From: CAZMCC01 sp964564695
GTDB lineage: Bacteria > Planctomycetota > Phycisphaerae > Phycisphaerales > UBA1924
DNA length: 38,149 nt
Direction of reading: 5' to 3'
NCBI GenBank assembly: GCA_964564695.1
Contig: CAZMCC010000028.1
Coordinates: forward strand, 1-38,149
Under the pieces are notes generated by a model that was not told the DNA's origin, searched no databases, and saw only the letters and a list, made by a program, of their open reading frames with translations. Position numbers and translations under genes: made by a program. Position 1 is the first letter of the stretch; every line of letters begins with the position of its first letter. Shown piece by piece: positions 37,654-38,149 of this stretch.

Positions 37654-37771
37654 ATGAACGAGCCCTGTGCGCGAGCACAGGGTGAAGCGCGGTGGAGGGT
37701 GGCGTTCCGTTCGCCGACATGCACATGGCGAGCGATCGTTCACCCTGAGCTCGCGCTCAGGGCTCGTTCAT
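37654..37771. repeat. REPIN-like inverted pair of palindromic repeats
   Basis: Arm 1 (37654-37686) and arm 2 (37739-37771) are inverted 33-bp copies with two differences. Each carries its own perfect hairpin: CCCTGTGC-GCGA-GCACAGGG in arm 1 and CCCTGAGC-TCGC-GCTCAGGG in arm 2. The two differences keep that stem paired. Both arms share ATGAACGAG or its reverse complement on the outside. The layout of two inverted REP units with 52 bp between is that of a REPIN. No other copy is in the window. Confidence 0.6.
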
Positions 37772-37790
37772 TCGCTTGCGCTCGCGTCTC

Positions 37791-38149
37791 TTATCCCTTC
37801 CACACCCGCTCCGTGGCAGCCAGCGTCTCGTTCACGCTCTTGAGGTGCTTCTCGTACCCCGCGCGGCCCATCAGCCCGAACGTCGCCTGCTTGCCCAGCT
37901 CGACCGCCGGCTGGTCGTACGCGTCGATGTTCAGCATCAGACCCGCGTAGCTCGTCACGACTTCCCACAGGTAGATGAACTGCCCCACGTGGTACGCGTC
38001 GATCTTCGGGAACGTGATCGTGAAGTTCGGCCGGTGGCTCTCGACCAGCGCGTACTCGGTCGCCCGCTTCTCGGCGTTGAGCAGCCCCGCGATGGACTTG
38101 CCCTCGAGATACTGGACCGCCTCGACGCCCAGCCCCGTGGGGATCTTCA
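37791..38149 (-). CDS. pgi: Glucose-6-phosphate isomerase, 3' part
   Basis: The frame is open from the right window edge to a stop at 37791-37793. It encodes about 118 residues of the C-terminal end of phosphoglucose isomerase: YLEGKSIAGLLNAEKRATEYAL, then PNFTITFPKIDAYHVGQFIYLWEVVTSYAGLML, and NIDAYDQPAVELGKQATFGLMGRAGYE, in which DQPAVELGK is the family's conserved DQPGVE.GK block. The enzyme interconverts glucose-6-phosphate and fructose-6-phosphate in glycolysis. It is convergent with the flagellar cluster and separated from it by the terminator and the REPIN-like element. Confidence 0.85.
   Translation of the reverse strand, partial: KIPTGLGVEAVQYLEGKSIAGLLNAEKRATEYALVESHRPNFTITFPKIDAYHVGQFIYLWEVVTSYAGLMLNIDAYDQPAVELGKQATFGLMGRAGYEKHLKSVNETLAATERVWKG

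Overview
The window comes from a high-GC bacterial chromosome. A flagellar cluster with a FliW-CsrA switch, GTG/TTG starts, GGAGG-type ribosome binding sites and sigma-54-type promoters fits a planctomycete of the Phycisphaerae. That assignment is inferred from gene content and feel of the proteins; no rRNA or other marker is present to settle it.

Layout. (1) 1-770: host DNA with the 3' end of an IS5-family transposase directly against a decapitated phospholipase-D-like gene. (2) 771-19916: a 19.1-kb integrated phage element. It is bounded by a 40-bp perfect repeat made of the 5' half of tRNA-Gly(TCC); the intact tRNA gene stands at the right end. Its left end holds an NYN-family nuclease, a probable small RNA with its own promoter and terminator, a CI/LexA-like repressor and an excisionase-like protein. 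The middle is a rightward block of podovirus-type tail, adhesion and ejection genes: two tail tubular A paralogues, tail tubular B, T7 gp14/gp15-like ejection proteins, a truncated gp16-like protein, a LamG-fold protein, several unrecognised virion-like proteins, two small membrane proteins and a tRNA with anticodon CAT. The right end holds a zinc-ribbon protein, a regulatory region, a small phage protein and a tyrosine integrase. I find no terminase, portal, major capsid, scaffold, polymerase or primase, so the element looks deletion-derived or reduced to tail functions.

(3) 19963-22604: host genes for a thioredoxin-fold secreted protein, a FecCD-type permease and an ATP synthase epsilon subunit. 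(4) 22758-37650: flagellar genes, all rightward: a small ORF, flgF, flgG, flgA, flgH, flgI, a FlgJ-like rod protein, flgN-like and flgK, then flgL behind its own sigma-54-type promoter, fliW, csrA, and two flagellin genes. The first flagellin also has a sigma-54-type promoter, and both flagellin leaders carry an ACGGAGGA element overlapping the ribosome binding site, as expected for CsrA control relieved by FliW. (5) 37654-37771: a REPIN-like pair of inverted palindromes. (6) The 3' end of glucose-6-phosphate isomerase on the minus strand.

The most interesting non-coding structure is the site architecture of the phage element. TGTGCCAA sites recur in tandem at 11-bp spacing beside both attachment cores and over the promoter upstream of the integrase. 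A CGACT repeat family is also shared between both ends. An 18-bp element is shared, with one mismatch, by the left attachment arm and the repressor control region. These look like the binding sites of the integration, excision and immunity proteins.
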